A stretch of DNA of 64,000 nt from assembly GCA_047967505.1 (NCBI GenBank), contig CM106540.1. One strand, written 5' to 3'. A program made the translations under genes and the position numbers. The DNA is from Dipteris shenzhenensis (Eukaryota > Polypodiophyta > Polypodiopsida > Gleicheniales). The notes below the pieces were generated by a model. It was not told the DNA's origin and ran no database searches. It saw only the letters and a list, made by a program, of their open reading frames with translations. Positions 58,909-64,000 of the stretch are shown piece after piece (the first letter of the stretch is position 1; every line of letters begins with the position of its first letter).

Positions 58909-59449
58909 GCAAGATGAAATAGTTTTAGGAAGTTTGAGAGCACACACATTGCATAATTGTCCTCACGAGGCCTATCCAAGGATATCAAAACACTCTAAGG
59001 GAAGACGGAGAGTTGGAAGAGCAACATAATAGAAGTACTGAAGAGGAAGATGCTCTGAATGAGGGTAAAATAATGCAAGATGTGATAAACACTTACTTTG
59101 ATGCTCCTTCATCCCAAAATGAAAGAAATGAATATATGGAAGTGAATAGGGATGACAACATGAGGCTCGAGGAGGAGAGCTTGCGACGTGAAGCAAGAAC
59201 CATGTTGTATAAAGGGGCAAGCCATTGTCATCTTGCAGCCATTCTTCTCATCTTGAATTTATAAGCAACTTGTGGAAGGTTAGACACTACCGTTACATTC
59301 CTCTTTTGGTAAGAGTTTTGATGTAGTCTAAACTATAGTTTCATGCATGTACTTCCAAATTGTTACTTCGAATTCATTGAATGGGTCAATGTCCTAAGTT
59401 ACTCCAAATACTACTTCCAAAAGGAAATACAATGCCCGACTCAAGAAAG

Positions 59450-59660
59450 GATGCAAAGAAGATGTTGTCATCATTAGGAATGGATTACAAGTCAATTCAT
59501 GCATATCCTAATGATTGCATCCTTTACAGAGGAACATACGAGTACTCTACAAGCATCCTTCACAGAGAAGATGCTGGCATCATTTAGGAATGGATTACGA
59601 GTCAATTCATACATGTCCCAATGATTGCATCCTTTACAGAGGAGCATACGAGCACTCTAC
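59450..59660 (+). repeat. 110-bp tandem duplication in TNP2
   Basis: The stretch around aggaatggattac(a/g)agtcaattcat through gcatcctttacagagga is present twice, offset 110 bp, with about ten differences. Confidence 0.85.
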
Positions 59661-60273
59661 AAGCTGTCCACAATATGGTGCATCTCAATACTGACAAGAC
59701 ACAAGGAGTAAAGATTTTGGGAAACGTATTGCAACACATGCCAATCCTAACACGCATCGTGCACTTGTTTCATTGTGGATCATTAGGTGGACTTATGGAT
59801 TGGCATTCTCGCAACCACTCTACGGATGGAATATTGAGGATCCCTATAGATGGAAAGGCTTGGAGACACATAGAGAAGAGGTGGCCTAAGTTTGGGCTTG
59901 AGCCTGGTCATTTGCGTCTTGGGCTCGCTATGGACGTTGTTAATCCCTTTGGACATCAGTAGACATTGTGGTCCACATGGCCAATAGTAGTCATAATATA
60001 AAATATTCCTCCTTGGATGACCATAAAGAAGGGCCATTTTATCTCCATTTTGATGTTGGCACTCATTGTGTCGGGAACGCATAAGGTGAAAAAGATGGAT
60101 GTGTTTCTCAGCCCTTTCATGGGGATGAGTTGCAAAATTTATGGAATGGCATGCAAGTTAATGACATTTCAAAGCCTTTGGGTCAACATCATTTTTGAGT
60201 GAAGGGCATTCTGATGTGGACCGGGTTGCATGATTGCTAGATACCAATTGTCTATTCCTCTCAATTCTCTTCT

Positions 60274-60372
60274 ACCTATTAAAATGCAAGATGTAACTTC
60301 TGTCGATGCTCTTTGCCTCGATGGTCTTTCACTTCTGCAAGATGTAACTTGTGTCCTTGCATTTTAATAGGT
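60274..60372. repeat. 17-bp perfect inverted repeat inside TNP2
   Basis: acctattaaaatgcaag at 60274-60290 and its exact complement at 60356-60372. The loop also holds two copies of caagatgtaactt. It interrupts the transposase frame. Confidence 0.8.
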
Positions 60373-61510
60373 CTCCAAGTGTCCAGATACTTTGCATGTC
60401 CAAATTGTGGAGATAGTTTGTGTAGTCGACACTCAAAAGATCTAAACAAGGTGGTATTTGAGAAGCACATGTGGTTTCTTCCTATGGACCATATGTATCT
60501 TGTGGATCCATCTTTTGGGGAGCCATAGTTAGCTCTTATGCCTCTAGTCATTTGATCTAGAGATTGGGAGTGGCTTTGACGTGATCCAAAAGTCCAAACA
60601 CCTCCAACTGATATGCAATGTCTCTCCATATTTTATACTCTTCCTTACTGGAGGTAACACAAAGTCACATATTTGTTGGACCCAATGCATATATTCAAAA
60701 ATGTGTCTAAAAGTTTGTGGAAACATATGATTGGGGATAGAGACATCTCAAAGGCACGAGCTGACTTGAAAGTGATGAAAACCAAAAGAGCCTTCTGGAC
60801 AATAAAAAACCGTGTTAGTAAGGTGATTTTACCAAAGGCACCCTTGGTCTTGAGAAAAGCAAAGGAGACATAGGTGAAGAGTGTTATCGAGGGTACGGAA
60901 ATCCCAAGTGGGTACATGCATAACTTAAAGGGTTACTTTACTTCCTCGTGGAAAACTCAGTGGTCTAAAGTTGCATGATTGGCACAAAATGATTTAGGCA
61001 ACATTACTTCCACTTCAGTTCGATCCATTTTTGAACTCTTGTTTCAATTTGACTGACACATCATTGTTTCGATAGTATGTACTTTCAATTGCTTTGCGGG
61101 AAAGTAGTACTAAAGATGCAACAGAGGCCATCAACAAGCTCAATGTAGGTATGTTAGAGGCTATAAAAATGCATGCCTAATGTTTGTGCTCATTGCAAAA
61201 GCAAGTTCCATTGCTTACCAACATGTAAATGCAAGTGGATATCATCAAAAGAGATCAAGACATTTTGCAAATGAGATTTCTCGTAGACCATGCCACATGT
61301 TTGATTGAAAAGGCATTTCCAACGAGTGTCATGGACATCCAATTGCATTTTCTCGTGCACTTGGCAGATGATGTGGCATATGTAGGCACTTGGCTTAGCC
61401 AATTGATGTTTTTCTTGAAACGGTTTATGAAGGTGTTGAAAGGGTATGTAAGACAAAAAGCTAGACCAGAGGGAAGCATGGTAGAAGGCTGGGTGGTGTA
61501 AGATTCAATG

Positions 61511-63157
61511 TATTACATTATTGAGTTTCTTGTACAACTCAGGCCAACAGACATGCCTTGACTTTGGGATGATAGCGATGACCCACGTGGTGTAGGAGAG
61601 ATTAGACAAGGAAAAGGAAAGCAGAAGAAAACGAGTATCGCCTTGCAACAAAAAGTGAACACCTTTAGTCTTTACAATTGTAGACAAATGGAGAAATGGA
61701 AGAAGAAAGAGCTAAAAGAGAATATGATAGAAAATCTTGGACAAGGGCCAATAGAGGTAGGAAGTATCCCCGGGAGTTATCAGAAATGCCAGCTAAATGC
61801 ACCATTCATTGGTTAGAAGATTCTCCTAAAGAGGAAAATTATGAACGGGTCTTACGTCTACCAGCAGGTTTGTTGTCTTTTGCTCATGGGGGCCCCTGGG
61901 GATGGGATGAGGGGGCCCCCGAGATTTCATCCACCTTGCTTTTGCACATCTAATGATATTTTGCAACATGGCGTTATGCCTCCTCCCATGCCCCTCATAT
62001 TGCGCCCAACCGGGGGGTTTCACACCCCTTCACCTGAAAATTGGCGAGTAGTGTGTTGCCCTATAGAAAAACACGTCTTCACAGCCATAAACCCACAATC
62101 ATTATAGAAAACCTACATGGATCTGAGTCATGCCTAGGCGTGCACAAAAACTCGCACGGCCTTCATGTTGTGCCCAAGTCTGCCTGTGAGATTATCTGAT
62201 GAACAGGCTGTTGGGATTCAAACCTAGGCCCATCTACCAGAGGTTTGACCAGCTTACCCAAGTGCTATTTCGTTGCATTAATATTTAGGTTCATTAGTCC
62301 GCCCTATTGTAAAAGGCGCTCAAGGCGGGCGTGGGTTTTGACACCGATTAGGGGGTGGACAAAGAATTCGGGTGCCTCACCCATTTGCAGACGTGTTTCA
62401 AGGGCATGTTCACACTATGCACTTGGACACCTTCCAAAACAAGAATACACGTTGTGTCCGACATGTGTGACGGGGCCTAGAAAAAAAGAGATGACTGGGT
62501 GAAGATGGCTGCCCAACGTCTAGACATGCAAAATCTTTTGCAACCATTGAGCCAATGATTCTTTGATGAATAAAGAGGCAGCCTTCTTTCAAGGTATCAC
62601 CACGTGGCACCCATCCTTTCTTCCTTCGTGGTCGGGCGGGTGGTGTTGAGAACCCGGCTTAAGTGGCTCTGGGAAGGGATGTGGGTCCCCGAGTATGTGG
62701 GTCCCAAGATTACAATCTCCTTTTTTCAATAATGTTTTTACTTGGCTAGCACTAGAGCATTTTACGAAACTCTGAAATCTTACGAAGCCATGTGGCACAT
62801 TCTACTCTAAAATCCTATGAAGCCATGTGGCACATTCTAAGCCATTAGATAACTGGGCTATTATTGGCTACTTACAGTAGCCCATATACTTAGCAACAAT
62901 TTAGTTGCGCCTACATGACAGCCATGGAATTGGTTGCATCTTCAGTCCTCTAAAAGTTGCATGGATACGTGACAAACATGGAACGGTTTCACTTGAGTCC
63001 TTGAATTAAAATCTTTCCAATGACCCACTTTGATGCAGACAAAGGGGATACATTTTCTCATGGGATGTTTGTCAAAAGCAATCAATTGTCATGCGCTTGA
63101 TATACTCACATTCATAAAAGGATCTTCAAGGGCAGTGCTTGCATGCACCCATGAGTC
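61511..63157. other. Region without a recognisable gene
   Basis: Small frames only. Holds the SINE-like box pair at 62214-62260 and a 35-bp tandem duplication at about 62776-62845 (gaagccatgtggcacattct). Confidence 0.4.
62205..62275 (-). repeat. tRNA-derived (SINE-like) pol III box pair
   Basis: On the minus strand TGGGTAAGCTGGT (62260-62248) resembles the A box and GGTTTGAATCC (62224-62214) the B box, about 24 bases apart. No full cloverleaf could be drawn, so a SINE head or degraded tRNA is likelier than a tRNA gene. Confidence 0.4.
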
Positions 63158-63540
63158 TTGTTTTTGAACACACCCAACATGACACTACACTCGTGGTCTT
63201 ATCGAGGGGCAACTGGTCGTGTGCGGGTGGGCAATGGGCAGATAGCTTTGCACATGATAGGATTCCGATTGCAATCCGATAAAGGTGGACTTATTGGAAT
63301 CAGGGGCACATGGTTGCAAGAAGGTTGCTGGACCCTACCGGAAATAGGGGCACATGAGAGGATCGAAATCCGATTACATGATCCTGAATTCCGATTGGAT
63401 ATCCCCTCTTGCCGGACCGTACCTGAAGGTGCAGTCCCTTTGCATCCGTCCATCTAAGCCCGAAGGAGAAGTGGAAACGGCTAGAGTAAGGGGGGGGGCT
63501 GACGAGCGTAGGTGTGAAGGGACTTCCAGGGGGGGCTAAG
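63158..63540. other. Unassigned sequence with repeated ggggcacatg and ggattccgatt words
   Basis: A 99-codon frame (63158-63457) has no recognised domain. Two imperfect phrases (ggaatcaggggcacatgg, ggaaataggggcacatga) lie 50 bp apart. It may be the distal promoter of a gene to the right. Confidence 0.35.
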
Positions 63541-64000
63541 TGTAAAGAGGACCGAAAGCTTGGCTTGGCGACTTCTGCAACAACAAGCGTGATATTCGAT
63601 ATCGTCAGCGTGACGTCATCATCATCATCATCGATCGTCGTCTTCTTCAACCTCGTCCTCTTCTTTTTTTTTCTTCGCTCTTCTTCTTCATCAGCTCTGT
63701 TTTGCTCTGTTCCTATCTCTCCCCCAACTCCCTGCTTCTTTCGCAGATCTCATCCTCCTCCCCTCCTTCCCCAGCTTCCCCTTCCCCTCCTCCCCCAGGT
63801 TTGCCCTCTCCTTCCCCCTCTTTTCTTCCTCCCTTCCTCCTTTCCTCCCTCACCTTTTCTCTTTTCCCGCTCATCCTCTTTTTTCGCTGACCCTTTTGCC
63901 TTTTCCTGCTCGCATTTTGCACCCTCAGCTCCTCTCGGTTGCTTCTCCGCGGGAGCCACGCTGTCGAGGGTGAGAGCTCTGGCGTCGCGGTAACTAGCCT
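63541..64000 (+). promoter_or_regulatory. Possible promoter and 5' leader of a gene beyond the right edge
   Basis: TGACGTCA (63611-63618), a bZIP TGA/CRE palindrome, is followed by a tcatcatcatcatc run and 250 bp of pyrimidine-rich sequence (ctcttctttttttttcttcgc...ctccttcccc), the usual look of a plant 5' leader. The GC content rises to the edge. A 159-codon serine/phenylalanine/proline-rich frame across it is probably a low-complexity artefact. Confidence 0.4.

Larger units (their letters stand above)
59000..61510 (+). pseudogene. CACTA (En/Spm) TNP2-type transposase pseudogene
   Basis: Transposase blocks in order: REARTMLYKGASHCHLAAIL (59200); LPKGNTMPDSRKDAKKMLSSLGMDY then HAYPNDCILY (59410-59530); WHSRNHSTDGILRIPIDGKAW and LGLAMDVVNPFGH (59800-59960); DVGTHCVGN; LDPMHIFKNVSKSLWKHMIGD then ARADLKVMKTKRAFW (60673-60800). 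The DUF4218 region follows: LIEKAFPTSVMDIQLHFLVHLADDV and GYVRQKARPEGSMVEGW (61290-61495). A 110-bp tandem duplication lies at 59450-59660. Stops and shifts throughout. The subterminal CACTA ends were not found. Confidence 0.85.

Noticed and set aside
63514-63993. 159-codon Ser/Phe/Pro-rich frame at the right edge
   Set aside because: Better explained as a pyrimidine-rich 5' leader; low complexity, no domain.
1-64000. CRISPR arrays, bacterial operons, rRNA or intact tRNA genes
   Set aside because: No spaced direct-repeat arrays, no Shine-Dalgarno-led gene clusters and no cloverleaf or rRNA core sequences were seen; the repeats present are plant transposon-related.

Overview
The window looks like nuclear DNA of a land plant with a large, repeat-rich genome. 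The evidence is two plant-type host genes with spliceosomal introns, Copia elements primed by initiator-methionine tRNA, plant-type CACTA, hAT and LINE remnants, and very low gene density. A gymnosperm, fern or other large-genome vascular plant would fit; I cannot name the species. No bacterial, organellar or viral genome features were seen.

Host genes. (1) CAP-D3, the HEAT-repeat subunit of condensin II, lies on the minus strand at 12853-9910. Its first two coding exons (about 918 codons) are intact, but the C-terminal third is not visible. The second exon ends at a good splice donor, and the next 9.9 kb is mostly nested retroelements, so the gene probably has a very long intron running off the left edge. 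(2) TOM5, a 52-residue subunit of the mitochondrial outer-membrane protein import complex, lies on the plus strand in two small exons (32166-32246 and 32681-32758), with teloboxes, G-boxes and a TATA box upstream. A pyrimidine-rich leader and a TGACGTCA site at 63.6-64.0 kb may be the 5' end of a third gene beyond the right edge.

Mobile DNA, left to right. A DUF4283-like ORF is cut by the left edge. An old Copia relic (1.6-2.7 and 8.4-8.8 kb) is split by a younger complete but broken 5.7-kb Copia (2729-8426; target duplication AAATG). A second relic of the old Copia lies at 16.5-18.7 kb. Gag and Copia fragments follow on the minus strand (18.9-19.7, 22.5-23.0 kb), then a hAT fragment joined to a Copia pol relic (25.0-28.2 kb), a LINE reverse transcriptase pseudogene (34.0-36.1 kb), a minus-strand Copia fragment with LINE pieces (36.1-40.1 kb), and a Copia pol relic (40.2-42.4 kb). 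The 3' LTR of that last relic is interrupted by a 3.05-kb gag-only element (42455-45505; target duplication CCCTA). Next come another Copia pol relic (46.2-48.4 kb), a second gag-only element (48433-51123), a Ty3-type element on the minus strand whose gag-protease region is split by an internally deleted Copia (51300-54383; target duplication ATAGT), a structured zone of dyad repeats, hairpin and polypurine DNA (56.4-57.7 kb), a foldback pair (58.6-58.9 kb), and a CACTA transposase pseudogene (59.0-61.5 kb).

The most interesting material is the pair of LTR-gag-LTR elements without pol (TR-GAG-like), whose mobilisation would need a helper; the cluster of RCCGAC (DRE/CRT-type) cores upstream of the TATA box in the young Copia LTR; the apparent giant CAP-D3 intron; and the unexplained structured zone at 56.5-57.5 kb. 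I found no evidence of a wholly new multi-gene system. Every call comes from reading the sequence; no database search was possible.
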